Positions 52,357 through 61,498 of a stretch of DNA of 64,000 bases are shown here, one piece after another. The notes beneath the pieces are model-generated. The model ran no database searches, was not told the origin of the DNA, and saw nothing but the letters and a program-made list of their open reading frames with translations. The position numbers and the translations under genes are program-made. Source of the DNA: Leadbetterella sp040829825 (GTDB lineage: Bacteria > Bacteroidota > Bacteroidia > Cytophagales > Spirosomataceae); assembly GCF_040829825.1 (NCBI RefSeq), contig NZ_JBFOLH010000008.1; one strand, 5' to 3'. How positions within the stretch are numbered: position 1 is the first letter of the stretch; the number at the start of each line of letters is the position of its first letter.

Positions 52357-52646
52357 GGCCACATGTTCTTTAAAATCCAGAATGCGCTGCCGAAAATCAC
52401 TGTCAGTGCAAGGAATAAACCCAGGGCATTCCATGCATTTCTGGCCAGGAATACGACTATCATCAGCCCGCCCCAAACCAGGAAAAAGGAAAAACTGGAA
52501 AGAATAATGACCACATCGCGGGTGGCAGGGAATACGGCCAGGAACAAATGGAATGAAGCAGACAGGAGGTACCCGCCTAACAGGGCGGTTACAATTTTTA
52601 CCGCCCGCTGCCCTTTGGTGGTCAGGTATTTGCTGTTAGCCGGCAT
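52353..52646 (-). CDS. Small membrane protein, DUF3649-like, cassette A
   Basis: 97 residues with three hydrophobic helices (~17-37, ~45-63, ~70-92). It begins MPANSKYLTTKGQR, nearly the same as its counterpart in cassette B (MPANKKYLTRSPW). It overlaps both neighbours: 11 nt with the upstream gene and 4 nt with the PepSY gene. Similar small proteins (DUF3649) stand beside PepSY and TonB receptors in proteobacterial siderophore loci. Confidence 0.82.
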   Translation of the reverse strand: MPANSKYLTTKGQRAVKIVTALLGGYLLSASFHLFLAVFPATRDVVIILSSFSFFLVWGGLMIVVFLARNAWNALGLFLALTVIFGSAFWILKNMWP

Positions 52647-52953
52647 AGTCTATCCATAAAAAAATTAATAAAACACCCAGGCTTACCCAAGTATACTTCC
52701 GGGGGAGATTCAATACAAAAATCAAAAGGCAAAAGGCGGCAGGAATAATCACCGAGGCCATAAAAATACCCATCCCGATACCGTATTGCCGCATGCAAAG
52801 CCCGGTGGCCAGGAGCAGCAGGATACCTCCGGCCCCCGCCGGTATACGCCCTTTCAGTTTCGCGTATGCCGAAGGAAAATACTTCGACCTGCTGTAATAC
52901 GCCAGTCCACCCAGCATGGATAGGAGTAATCCCGTCATAAAAATCGCCTTCAT
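52636..52953 (-). CDS. Small membrane protein, DUF3325-like, cassette A
   Basis: 105 residues, three to four helices with a short basic loop (SKYFPSAYAKLKGR). Its end DYAG* overlaps the next start, and the counterpart in cassette B ends NYAGQ* with the same overlap. First gene of cassette A, directly behind the operator-like site at 52970-52989. The family name is a best guess from context and length. Confidence 0.78.
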   Translation of the reverse strand: MKAIFMTGLLLSMLGGLAYYSRSKYFPSAYAKLKGRIPAGAGGILLLLATGLCMRQYGIGMGIFMASVIIPAAFCLLIFVLNLPRKYTWVSLGVLLIFLWIDYAG

Positions 52954-52969
52954 TTTGTTGCAAATATTA

Positions 52970-52989
52970 ATTTTAATTAGATTAATTCA
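52970..52989 (-). promoter_or_regulatory. Candidate iron operator, cassette A
   Basis: On the minus strand TGAATTAATCTAATTAAAAT matches the cassette B site (61499-61518) at 18 of 20 positions. It lies between a TTTTG word and a TAATATTTG word, where a repressor would block RNA polymerase. Confidence 0.6.
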
Positions 52990-53179
52990 AAATAATTTAT
53001 TCCTATATTGCATTTCAGAAGAAATTCAGACCTGTGCCGGGATAACCCGCATTATACCCCTACCCCACAGTTCACACGGCCGGATAAGAAAGCAGTATAC
53101 ACGGAGCGAACAAAACATCATTTTTCAAACACAGATTTGAATTATTCCGTAAATACATATAGGAAATGAATAATTATTT

Positions 53180-53220
53180 TTATTTAGACTAATTATAATT
53201 AATAATTTTACGGTCTAAAT
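53180..53220 (+). promoter_or_regulatory. Candidate iron operator, receptor A
   Basis: TTATTTAGACTAATTATAAT at 53180-53199 matches the site at 61398-61417. In addition ATTTAGAC (53182-53189) has an inverted copy GTCTAAAT at 53213-53220, 15 nt before the ATG, so the operator may be double. A weak -7 box TAATTTTA lies between them (53203-53210). Confidence 0.6.
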
Positions 53221-53234
53221 AGTAACAAACCGTT

Positions 53235-55550
53235 ATGAAGAAAATTATATTTTATTTCCTTATTCTTCCCTTCTTTGCACACCCGGGCCACGCCCAGCAG
53301 GTGGATACCGTTAAAACTTACACACTGGAAGAGGTAAAGATCCAGGCGAAAAGCATCCTGAACAAAACCAGCACCCATGCCAACAAGATGCCGGTAGGTT
53401 ACCTGGAAACCCCGCAGGTGTACAACAGCGTATCAAGAGTGGTGCTGGAAAAGCAGATCGCCACCACCATTGAAGACGCCATGCATAACATTCCGGGCGT
53501 GACCAAGCTATGGGATGCTACGGGGCGTACCGACGGCGGCTCTTTCTTTACCAGCCGGGGTTTCCAGACCTCCACCAAAGCCCGTAACGGGGTGGCCAAC
53601 GTAGCCTCCACCAACCTGGACATGGCGAACATTGAGCGTATTGAGGTGATCAAAGGTCCTTCTGCCACCCTTTTCGGAAGTGTGATCACTTCATACGGCG
53701 GGGTCATCAACCGGATCACCAAAAAGCCGCTTTTTGTGGACAAGTCTTTGGTGAGTATCGCAGCAGGCACGCAGGGCTTCTACCGGGGATCGCTGGATAT
53801 CAACAAAAAGCTGAGCAATACCGTGGCAGCCCGCCTGAATGCCGCCTGGCAGAACCAGGACTCCTGGCAGGACATCGGAACACAGAAGGCCTACCTGGTG
53901 GCACCCTCTTTTACTTACCGGCCGAATGAAAGGCTCCAGCTGGACCTGGAAGGCGAGTTCCTGGGTTCAAACGGTAATTCGAACGGGGGAAGCCATATCT
54001 TTTTCCTTACCCCTACATTCATTAATACGAACATCGCCGGTTTCCTGACCGCATTGGGGGTTCCGCAGCAAAACGTGGACTTCCTGATGGTCCAGGCTCC
54101 CAAAACCTTCAAAGAGGCCTACGGCACCGACAGGATTGACGAATTTAAAGTAAGCTACGACCGGTCTTACCTGAGCGATGACATTAAATTCAGATCCAAT
54201 ACGGCCTCCGTCTTCGGGAACGCGTCTTACCGGATCAACGATCACTGGACGTCTGAAACAGCGATCACCTTCAGCAATACAACGAACAACGGATACATGG
54301 GGTACCAATACCTGCTCCCCAATTACTTGATCAGCTTTGCACAAACCATAGTTACCGGTAACCCGAGCTTTGGTACTCCGGGACACGATTACCTGGCACG
54401 AATGGTGTGGAGCCCCACGGGCAATGCCTCAAATTTTGAGATCCAGCAAAACTTTATATCCGATTATACGTTCGAAAATCGCATGAGAAACCGGGCCGTA
54501 GCCGGGCTGGATTATTCCAATTTTGTATCGAACATTACCTACAACCGTTTTTACGGTTCGCTGGCCGGCATTCCTTACCCTGACCTGTTTGACATCGTTC
54601 CTTCACACGGAGAAGTACCCACCTATGAAGCCTTTAACCTGGCCAATGTGGAGAAAGCGTACCAGACCAACCCCTCAGGAACACTGGATTACCGGTATAC
54701 CAATAACGTTTACAGCGCTTACGTTAACGATATCTTCAATATCAACGAATACATTATCCTGAATGCCGGGCTGCGGCTGGATCATTTCTCGTACAGCAAC
54801 CCCTCGCCGGATGTTGCGGGCTATAACCAGACCAAGCTGGCCCCGAAATTCGGTGCTATTGTTTCTCCGCTAAAAGACAAGCTGGCCTTTTTTGCCAACT
54901 ACCAGAACGGTTTCACCAATAAAAACGGGAAAGATGCTACAGGAAAAGCGTTTATCCCGGAAGAAGCCAACCAGTGGGAGGCCGGCCTGAAATACAATTT
55001 GTGGAATGACAAGGTGACCGGCAGCATCAGCTACTATGATATCCTGGTAAAAAATATTGTACGCTCAGACGTGAATAACCCGCTGTACAATATCCAGGAC
55101 GGCGAGCAGGCCAGCAAAGGCATTGAGCTGGAGATCCTGGCTAACCCGGTTCAGGGCTGGACCCTTATGGGTGGATACGGGTATAACGACAGCAAGTTTG
55201 TCCGGTCTACACCCGATGTGGAAGGCCGGAGACCCCAGGGGTCCGGACCGGAGCATACGGTGAATTTCTGGACCAACTATACCTTTACCTCTACCGTTCT
55301 CAAGGGCCTGGGAGCAGGTATCAGCGCCAATTATGCCAGCGAGGCCCTGGCTGTAAGCCTGGCACCAGACGGCGACCTGGTTGTGCCGGCCTATACCCTG
55401 ATAGGCGCGCACCTGACCTATGACACCCCGAAATGGAAGCTGGGTATCAAGGTAAATAACCTCACCAATGAAAAGTACTGGATGGGCTGGACCAACATGA
55501 TCCCCCAAAGACCCCGGCAGGGCATAGTGACCGTGGGATATAAGTTTTAG
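53235..55550 (+). CDS. TonB-dependent siderophore receptor A
   Basis: 771 residues. Signal peptide ending GHAQ, TonB-box-like stretch TYTLEEVKIQA, plug domain ~60-170 (IEDAMHNIPGVTKLWDATGR, GFQTSTKARN, IERIEVIKGPSATLFGS) and a 22-strand-type barrel ending in GIVTVGYKF. There is no N-terminal regulatory-like domain, so it belongs to the siderophore branch (FhuA/FoxA-like) rather than the SusC type. It imports a ferric siderophore across the outer membrane. Divergent from the PepSY cassette A across ~280 bp. Confidence 0.93.
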   Translation: MKKIIFYFLILPFFAHPGHAQQVDTVKTYTLEEVKIQAKSILNKTSTHANKMPVGYLETPQVYNSVSRVVLEKQIATTIEDAMHNIPGVTKLWDATGRTDGGSFFTSRGFQTSTKARNGVANVASTNLDMANIERIEVIKGPSATLFGSVITSYGGVINRITKKPLFVDKSLVSIAAGTQGFYRGSLDINKKLSNTVAARLNAAWQNQDSWQDIGTQKAYLVAPSFTYRPNERLQLDLEGEFLGSNGNSNGGSHIFFLTPTFINTNIAGFLTALGVPQQNVDFLMVQAPKTFKEAYGTDRIDEFKVSYDRSYLSDDIKFRSNTASVFGNASYRINDHWTSETAITFSNTTNNGYMGYQYLLPNYLISFAQTIVTGNPSFGTPGHDYLARMVWSPTGNASNFEIQQNFISDYTFENRMRNRAVAGLDYSNFVSNITYNRFYGSLAGIPYPDLFDIVPSHGEVPTYEAFNLANVEKAYQTNPSGTLDYRYTNNVYSAYVNDIFNINEYIILNAGLRLDHFSYSNPSPDVAGYNQTKLAPKFGAIVSPLKDKLAFFANYQNGFTNKNGKDATGKAFIPEEANQWEAGLKYNLWNDKVTGSISYYDILVKNIVRSDVNNPLYNIQDGEQASKGIELEILANPVQGWTLMGGYGYNDSKFVRSTPDVEGRRPQGSGPEHTVNFWTNYTFTSTVLKGLGAGISANYASEALAVSLAPDGDLVVPAYTLIGAHLTYDTPKWKLGIKVNNLTNEKYWMGWTNMIPQRPRQGIVTVGYKF

Positions 55551-55583
55551 AAATACAATTGCTAATCACCAGGGAAACAGGAT

Positions 55584-55606
55584 AGGGAGCCGCAATGCGG
55601 CTCCCT
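55584..55606 (+). terminator. Receptor A terminator
   Basis: AGGGAGCCGC and GCGGCTCCCT around a 3-nt loop, followed by TATTCATTTATT; 33 nt beyond the stop. Confidence 0.75.
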
Positions 55607-55713
55607 TATTCATTTATTCCCAACTTATGCAATTTTCTTACTCCTGATCATCATTTCCTCTGAAATTATTTGAACACAAAGGCAGGAACCCAGCTGGCAG
55701 AGGCCCTGGAAAA

Positions 55714-56817
55714 CTACCTCTTTGATAAGATCACGGCCTTCCCGGTTTCAGCGCTTTTCCGGGCCGCATCCAGGATCTCCACTACCAGCATATTGTTTCC
55801 CAGCGAACTGAGGTCATAGGGCGGGAGGCTTACCTCGTTCCGGATCACCGCTTTGAACAATGAAAACGGGTCGTCATACGGTTTTTCCCTTTCAGGCAGC
55901 TTCTGCCGGGTTTCGCTGAAACCGTCATAGCCTTCGGCCATCCGTAAGCGCAGATCGTATTTATTATCGGCATAGATAGCCCCCGTAAGCCCGTAGATCT
56001 CCATATCTTTCCGGCCTATAGGCCAGTTCCAGGAAGGCTGAATGACGGCATTGGCATTATCGTACGTCAGAATGATGGTGGCGTCATCGTCGGCTTCCGG
56101 GTTATTCTCCGGCTGAAGCTGCTGAAAAGCGGCCAGCACACGCCGGGGTTTCTGACCATTCATGAGCCAGGTCATCAGGTTCGCGCCGTAGCACCCGAAG
56201 TCGGTGCTGGCTCCACCGCCATTGTACCGGGGATCAATGAGCCAGTCGAGAAACTCCCGGTCTATCCCGATCTTCTTAGGCCCCCTGTGGCCGTCTCTGA
56301 CCACCACTTTCCGGATCCCGCCAATGGTTCCCTCCTTTACCATTTCAGCCGCCCGGGCGTTAGTGGGGTACCAGGTCGTCTCATAGTTCGTCAACAAATG
56401 AATACCGTATTTTTTAGCCAGGGCCTCCATTCTCCGGGCCTCTTTCAGGTTTATGGCCAGAGGCTTCTCCACCATCACGTGAATGCCGTGTGGCGCCGCC
56501 TTTTCCACCACTTCCCGGTGTCCGGAAATCGTATTGAATGCCGCTACGGCTTCCGGTCTCTGCGCAGCGATCAGCTCTTCCATGGAATTATAGACCTTAT
56601 CGGGAGAAAAGCCGTACCATCCGGCATATTTGGCGATCACCTCCTTGTCCTGCTCCACAATGCCCACAATCTCAAAATCGCCCCGCTTCTCACTGGCGAA
56701 AACCGTGTGCACATGGGTATGCGTCAGGCCGATCACCCCGAGCCGTAAAGGCCTGTTATCCTGAGCATAAGCCAGCAAAGGGAGGAAAAAGAACAGGAAA
56801 AGGGTCTTGATTTTCAT
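55714..56817 (-). CDS. Secreted Gfo/Idh/MocA-family oxidoreductase
   Basis: 367 residues. N-terminal signal peptide (FLFFFLPLLAYAQ), then a Rossmann domain with LRLGVIGLTHTHVHTV (~23-38), EKPLAINLKEARRME around 137-151, and the C-terminal alpha/beta domain (DFGCYGANLMTWLM). Exported Gfo/Idh enzymes are common in Bacteroidota and act on sugars or their derivatives with a tightly bound nucleotide. The glycine motif is reduced to GVIGLTH. Not obviously part of the iron genes on both sides. Confidence 0.88.
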   Translation of the reverse strand: MKIKTLFLFFFLPLLAYAQDNRPLRLGVIGLTHTHVHTVFASEKRGDFEIVGIVEQDKEVIAKYAGWYGFSPDKVYNSMEELIAAQRPEAVAAFNTISGHREVVEKAAPHGIHVMVEKPLAINLKEARRMEALAKKYGIHLLTNYETTWYPTNARAAEMVKEGTIGGIRKVVVRDGHRGPKKIGIDREFLDWLIDPRYNGGGASTDFGCYGANLMTWLMNGQKPRRVLAAFQQLQPENNPEADDDATIILTYDNANAVIQPSWNWPIGRKDMEIYGLTGAIYADNKYDLRLRMAEGYDGFSETRQKLPEREKPYDDPFSLFKAVIRNEVSLPPYDLSSLGNNMLVVEILDAARKSAETGKAVILSKR

Positions 56818-56906
56818 GGGTTTAAGTGCTCAGGTGTAATAATCTGTTTGTCGATGTTCAAATATATAATTTTTTCTTACTTTTGGACTACCATTACGAC
56901 TTTAAT

Positions 56907-57353
56907 ATGAACCAAGAAAGTTATCCATTCAATTTTATTGATCAAATCTTTGTTTTTGAATTTGAGAGCATCAGCCCGGGCAAAACAATCAAAAAGCTGG
57001 TCGAGATTTCATTAGTTGATTATGAAAATCAGGTTTTCAATATAGCCCTTGTAGACGTTTTACCAGATAATACCCTGAGTGATTTAACCGTCAGTAATAA
57101 TTCGGATATGCCTAAAGTATTAGCTACCGTTTTCAGGGCTTTAGATCAGTTCTTTAAATTCATACCAGGGGCAAAAGTTCTTTTATCCGGAAGTACCCCA
57201 TCCAGAACACGGCTTTACCAAATGGCCATATCCAAATACCTTTGTGAATTAGAACTTAAATTTAATTTTTGGGGTTTTATAGGAGATAAATCCGAAAACT
57301 TTACAAAAGGGAGAAACTATGAAAGGTTTACGATTTCACTAAAACAATTGTGA
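56907..57353 (+). CDS. DUF6934 family protein
   Basis: 148 residues from the ATG at 56907 (the frame upstream lacks family character). It shows the family features YPFNFIDQIFVFEFESISPG, SGSTPSRTRLYQMAISKY (~108-125) and KGRNYERF near the end. DUF6934 is an uncharacterised, mostly Bacteroidota family. The GSTPxRTRLYxMxIxKY block is its most conserved part. The gene is clearly more AT-rich than its neighbours and is followed after 2 nt by a 53-residue gene, as if the two form a unit. No catalytic motif is recognised. Confidence 0.85.
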   Translation: MNQESYPFNFIDQIFVFEFESISPGKTIKKLVEISLVDYENQVFNIALVDVLPDNTLSDLTVSNNSDMPKVLATVFRALDQFFKFIPGAKVLLSGSTPSRTRLYQMAISKYLCELELKFNFWGFIGDKSENFTKGRNYERFTISLKQL

Positions 57354-57355
57354 AG

Positions 57356-57517
57356 ATGAATACAAAAAAAAAACGGGAAGCCCCTCGTGTTTTTAAAACC
57401 CTGGAAGAGGCCAGAACTGTCTGGAGAAATGAAGCCAGAGAATTCTTGAAGAAGGTGGACATCGCGCAGTTGGATACATTAATTGCTCAAAAAAGGCAGC
57501 GTCAGACTAATTCATAA
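57356..57517 (+). CDS. 53-residue partner of the DUF6934 gene
   Basis: 53 residues, start ATG 2 nt after the DUF6934 stop, end TAA at 57515-57517. Reads MNTKKKREAPRVFKTLEEAR, then TVWRNEAREFLKKV and a helical tail ending QRQTNS. Very basic at the N-terminus, mostly helical, no membrane segment. The tight spacing argues for translational coupling. Size and charge are like those of small antitoxins or adaptor proteins, but this is inference. Confidence 0.7.
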   Translation: MNTKKKREAPRVFKTLEEARTVWRNEAREFLKKVDIAQLDTLIAQKRQRQTNS

Positions 57518-57556
57518 AAGGTTCTCCTTTCCTTAAAATAATTGGAGCCCCAACAA

Positions 57557-57624
57557 GCGGAGACTCTGCAAAACTACCTCTCTGATACGACTACGACCTT
57601 GCCGGCAGCTTTTGCCGGGTTTCC
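57557..57624 (-). pseudogene. Tail of a second Gfo/Idh oxidoreductase
   Basis: 49 nt (57557-57605) match the 3' end of the 55714-56817 gene (55697-55745) at 39 positions, including the stop codon. The minus strand reads KAAGKVVVVSER and stop, against SAETGKAVILSKR and stop in the intact gene. A TAA blocks the frame 14 to 15 codons upstream. So a tandem paralogue once lay here and has been lost up to its last codons. Confidence 0.6.
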
Positions 57625-57631
57625 TTATACA

Positions 57632-57672
57632 AAAAAGCTCAACCCGTTCATGACGAACGGGTTGAGCTTTTT
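57632..57672 (-). terminator. DUF4374 gene terminator
   Basis: GCTCAACCCGTTC (57637-57649) and GAACGGGTTGAGC (57655-57667) form a 13-bp stem flanked by A5 and T5, giving a bidirectional intrinsic terminator 16 nt past the leftward stop. Confidence 0.88.
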
Positions 57673-57687
57673 CAGGGGAATAAATAA

Positions 57688-58923
57688 TTATTTTACCTTT
57701 ACAATAGCGGTGATCCGGCCGCCCTCCACCTTCAGGCCTTTGGCGGCTTTTGCGCTGGCCACATCAATAGAGTATACCCAGCTGCCTTCTGCTGTATTTA
57801 AGCCGATGTAAACCGTTTTACCGTCATCGCTTACGGTGTTATTGTTGTATGAGGCAGACGAAGACGAAATTTCGGCAGGTGTACCCGTAACCCAGGTAAA
57901 GGTTTGGTTGTACACATCGGCAATGGCCAGCTTCCTTGCGCCGGTGGTAGCGTTTTTGTCACCGTACATGTACAGTAAAAACTTACCGTCTTTTATATAG
58001 GTCTGGTTGGAAATATGGTGCCCGCCTGATTTTTCCTCTACATTAAAGAAGTAGCTCTTGTCAAATTCGGTAGCATCTTTCTTCACCCGCAGGAAGGCCG
58101 ACGGCTTCTTGGAGGTCAATACACCGCTGTTGGTTCCTGCGGCCGGAGAAAAAGCGTAAACGTCTCCTTTCTCATCTACCGCCAGCCCGTCGTTAAAATA
58201 GGCGCCGATGTAGCCGGTCCGGTTGTCTTTGATCACTTTTTCGAGCGTAAGATCGGGGTAAGAGAATACCGCAATCCAGGAGCTGTCGGCGTAAGCCGTT
58301 CCGAATACATCACTGCAGCAGCCCTTGATGCTCATATAAGGGGCAAATACTTTGTTTCCCACCTGTTTGGCCCAGGTAAAGTGTGCTCTTTCCCCGTTTC
58401 CGGCCAACTGAACAATATTGGCCTGCTTTTCACCCACAATCTGGGAGTTTTCCGTATTGATCCGGAAGAAGGTGGCACTTTCATTCCCGCTGCGGGGCAC
58501 CTTAATGGTCAGGATATCGTCATTGACCACGGTAAAGACCTGTACGGTCTCGCTCTGGAAGTCGGAGATCTTCTCCAGCTTTCCGCGGTCATCCAAATGA
58601 TAGGTGGTAACGGCTCCGGGGTTTCCCTGGCCGTAAAGCAGGCTGAAGAATTTTCCTTTGTGCGACAGGTAATACCGGTAGCTTCCGTCCTGCTCAATTC
58701 CCTGCCCGATGGTGCTGATGGTACCCTGGGTCAGGTCATCGGTGGTCAGCAGGTAGTCTGCCACGCCCTGTGAGCCCACAGGTGCAGAGGCGATAACATA
58801 GCGTGATTTTGCCTGAGGTTCCGGCTCCGGCTCGGGATCCGGCTTGGTTGTACTTTCAGAGCAGCTCATTACAACACCTGCCAGCAGTGTTGCCATTACT
58901 ATTAATTTAGGTGACTTTAACAT
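57688..58923 (-). CDS. DUF4374 lipoprotein, iron cassette B
   Basis: 411 residues from the ATG at 58923 (an earlier in-frame ATG at 58938 adds five residues directly after the receptor stop). Lipoprotein signal LIVMATLLAGVVMSC, then a spacer with Asp/Glu-Pro repeats (KPDPEPEPEPQ) and a beta-propeller-like DUF4374 domain. The family is almost always found beside TonB receptors and PepSY proteins in Bacteroidota. It is thought to help capture or hand over the iron chelate; the exact role is unknown. Co-transcribed with the receptor upstream. Confidence 0.88.
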   Translation of the reverse strand: MLKSPKLIVMATLLAGVVMSCSESTTKPDPEPEPEPQAKSRYVIASAPVGSQGVADYLLTTDDLTQGTISTIGQGIEQDGSYRYYLSHKGKFFSLLYGQGNPGAVTTYHLDDRGKLEKISDFQSETVQVFTVVNDDILTIKVPRSGNESATFFRINTENSQIVGEKQANIVQLAGNGERAHFTWAKQVGNKVFAPYMSIKGCCSDVFGTAYADSSWIAVFSYPDLTLEKVIKDNRTGYIGAYFNDGLAVDEKGDVYAFSPAAGTNSGVLTSKKPSAFLRVKKDATEFDKSYFFNVEEKSGGHHISNQTYIKDGKFLLYMYGDKNATTGARKLAIADVYNQTFTWVTGTPAEISSSSASYNNNTVSDDGKTVYIGLNTAEGSWVYSIDVASAKAAKGLKVEGGRITAIVKVK

Positions 58924-58938
58924 AATATATTGATTCAT

Positions 58939-61326
58939 TTATTTACTGATGAAATACCTGGCTTTCAGGTAAAAGGCCCGGCCGGGTTTCTGCAGGCTGA
59001 AATTGTCATACAGCCGGCTGTCAAGAAGGTTCTTGCATTCGAGCGAGAGGTTATACTTCCCGTCTTTCATGGTATAGACCACATTGGCATCGTGAGAAAG
59101 CTGCCGGGGAATATCCAGCTTATCGTTTCCGAGGCTGGGCCAGTAGAGGTAATACGCATGAACATACAGCAGGTTATACCCTACCGACAGCATGGTACCT
59201 TTTTTACCGGCTATATTTTTAAAGAAAAATGAGGCGTCAGTATTCCCGAAGAGGAAAGGCATATTGGGGATCCTGTCGCGGTAGAGCGGGCTCACAATGG
59301 TGTAGCCTTCTTCGTATTTCGTGTTATTCCGGAGATTCTGGTACGTGAGGTTGGTACCGGCGGTAAACAGGTGGCTGTACGAATACCTGAACTCCCCGTC
59401 CAGGCCGAAGTTGGTCACGTCGGCCAGGTTATCCATTACCTGCTTGGTCTGGTTATTGTTCAGCCGCGCGCGTATAAATCCACGGGCATCCCGGTAGATC
59501 ACATTCCCGTCAAGACTGTACCGGTGCCGGCTGCCGATTTTTCCTTTGTGGTCAAACCCCAGGTTATAGTTGTAGCTCGTTTCGGGATCCAGCTCAATAT
59601 TTCCTTCCAGGTTGATGAGGTCACCGAAGAGCTCATCGGTTTCGGGCAGGCGGTAGCTTTTTTCGAAAGAGGCCTTCATCTGAAGGTTGGAGAGCAGGTA
59701 ATAGGAAGAAGCGAGGCCGTATCCTACTTCATTGAAGGTATTTTCCTGCACCATGTAGGCTACATCGCCCCAGTTTCCGCTGGGATTATAACTCTGGGAG
59801 TATTTGTTCCACTGGTGGAAGTACTTGACAAAGGCTGAAGTGCTCCATTTTTCATTGGGATCGTATTTATAGCCAATGCCCAGCACATTTTTGGTGTTTA
59901 TTTTAGGGAGATCGTATTTTTCGTCCTGGGGGAAAAGCTCATCCGAGCCTTTCCGGTTAAAGGTATTAAAAACATTATTGACGGTAAGGGTATTTTTGTC
60001 ATTGACCCGGTAGTTTACATTGGCGGTGACCAGCCCGTTATTGTTTCCGAAACGGTACAGCGACCGCTCTCTTTCGCTCCCCAGGCCCTGGTACTGCTTG
60101 TATTGCTGAAACCAGTTGTACCGGCGGTAAACGGTATCCACATTCTGCTCTTTCCCGAGGTTATAGTTGGCATTGACGGTCACGTCAAGTCCTTTGACAA
60201 GAAGGTCGCGCTTCATATATTTCAGCGAGGGCATGACGATGCTTCCTTTCCGGTACCACTGCCCGAAAACGCTGACCATCCTGGCACCGGTCTGGATTTC
60301 GGCCCGGTTCTGGCCCAGGGTCACCCCTACCAGCAGGCGGTCGGCATATTTTTTCCCCACTACCCCGATGTTGGCAATGAGGGTCTCGTTATGGTAATTG
60401 TCGTGGAACCGTCTTACCCGCTGGTCCCTGAAGTATTCTCCCGTGTTAATATCAGCTACGTCAACGTTTACCCAATAGTTGTTATCCGAATAATTCTGGA
60501 ATGCGTTGAGCTGGAATGTAAAGCCCGACTTCGTGGTTATCCCGGTGTTAATGGCGGTACGGTGGGTGTTGAACGAACCGAAAGAGTAGGAGGCATCCAG
60601 GTAAGACCGCTGGTTATTGGCCGTAACAATGTTGACGGCCCCGCCCAGGGCATCCGAGCCCAGCCAGATAGGTACAACCCCCTTGTAGACTTCCACCCTT
60701 TCGGCCAGGTTGATGGGGATATTGTTGAGCTGGAACGACGAGCCGAAGTTGTCCATCGGAATGCCGTCAATAAAAAATTTTACCTGGCGGCCCGTAAAGC
60801 CATTCAGTGAAAAATTGATCCGGGAACCCAGTCCGCCGTTCTCCCGCACCCGAACGCCGGAGACCCGGTCAAGGGCGTGCGACAGGTCGAGGGTGGAGTT
60901 GTGCAGCTTGCCGGCATCAATGGCCGTAACATTAAACGACTGCCGGTTCACTTCCCTGACTTCCGAGCGGCCTATGACCGACACGTCTTCCAGCTGGTGC
61001 GCATCCGGCTCCAGAACGAGGTCTAGCCGCTGATGCTCACCCGCTTTTAATACGATTTTCCGTTCTACCGGCTGAAAGCCCAGGAAAGTTACCCGGAGGG
61101 TATACGCACCGGGCGCAAGGCTGGCCAGTGTATACCTGCCGGCCTCTGTTGAGAACACCCCTTTGGAAATACCGGCCAGGTATAACGACGCTCCAGGAAG
61201 CAATTCTCCGTCAGCACTTTTGACTGTTCCTGAAATAGTACAATTATTCTGTACCTGGGCCTGCAGCTTTCCTACACAGATGGTTATAAGGAATATAAAA
61301 ACAAGAAGTAGAGTTCTGGTATTCAT
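58939..61326 (-). CDS. TonB-dependent receptor B with regulatory-like domain
   Basis: 795 residues. Signal peptide ending KLQAQ, CarboxypepD_reg-like domain at ~30-110 (CTISGTVKSADGELLPGASL), plug domain ~125-235 (AIDAGKLHNSTLDLSHALDR, VSGVRVRENGGLGSRINFSL, RVEVYKGVVPIWLGSDALGG) and a long barrel ending AFYLKARYFISK. This layout is that of Bacteroidota siderophore/heme receptors of the FecA-like or Cir-like kind. First gene of a leftward unit with the DUF4374 lipoprotein. Confidence 0.92.
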   Translation of the reverse strand: MNTRTLLLVFIFLITICVGKLQAQVQNNCTISGTVKSADGELLPGASLYLAGISKGVFSTEAGRYTLASLAPGAYTLRVTFLGFQPVERKIVLKAGEHQRLDLVLEPDAHQLEDVSVIGRSEVREVNRQSFNVTAIDAGKLHNSTLDLSHALDRVSGVRVRENGGLGSRINFSLNGFTGRQVKFFIDGIPMDNFGSSFQLNNIPINLAERVEVYKGVVPIWLGSDALGGAVNIVTANNQRSYLDASYSFGSFNTHRTAINTGITTKSGFTFQLNAFQNYSDNNYWVNVDVADINTGEYFRDQRVRRFHDNYHNETLIANIGVVGKKYADRLLVGVTLGQNRAEIQTGARMVSVFGQWYRKGSIVMPSLKYMKRDLLVKGLDVTVNANYNLGKEQNVDTVYRRYNWFQQYKQYQGLGSERERSLYRFGNNNGLVTANVNYRVNDKNTLTVNNVFNTFNRKGSDELFPQDEKYDLPKINTKNVLGIGYKYDPNEKWSTSAFVKYFHQWNKYSQSYNPSGNWGDVAYMVQENTFNEVGYGLASSYYLLSNLQMKASFEKSYRLPETDELFGDLINLEGNIELDPETSYNYNLGFDHKGKIGSRHRYSLDGNVIYRDARGFIRARLNNNQTKQVMDNLADVTNFGLDGEFRYSYSHLFTAGTNLTYQNLRNNTKYEEGYTIVSPLYRDRIPNMPFLFGNTDASFFFKNIAGKKGTMLSVGYNLLYVHAYYLYWPSLGNDKLDIPRQLSHDANVVYTMKDGKYNLSLECKNLLDSRLYDNFSLQKPGRAFYLKARYFISK

Positions 61327-61380
61327 AGCAAACTAGTTATTTAAGCAAACTCCTTTAGACGAGTTCATTATTTACGAGGG

Positions 61381-61417
61381 CAAAAGTATCTATATTTTTA
61401 TTTAGACTAATTAAAAA
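61381..61417 (-). promoter_or_regulatory. Receptor B promoter with candidate iron operator
   Basis: TACTTTTG on the minus strand (61381-61388) is a perfect -7 box. Nine nt upstream of it lies TTATTTAGACTAATTAAAAA (61398-61417 in plus-strand reading), matching the receptor A site over 17 of 20 positions and occupying the -33 to -7 spacer. Confidence 0.65.
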
Positions 61418-61498
61418 TAGTATTTTTTTCTCTTGTGCCTGGAAAAAGGCAGAATTAGTTTAGATTATTATTGGTATAGTACAATTTTATTGTTATTT

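Noticed and set aside
57601..57620. Second terminator formed by CCGGCA/TGCCGG
   Set aside because: The stem is short and lies inside the Gfo/Idh remnant; the adjacent 13-bp stem explains termination better.
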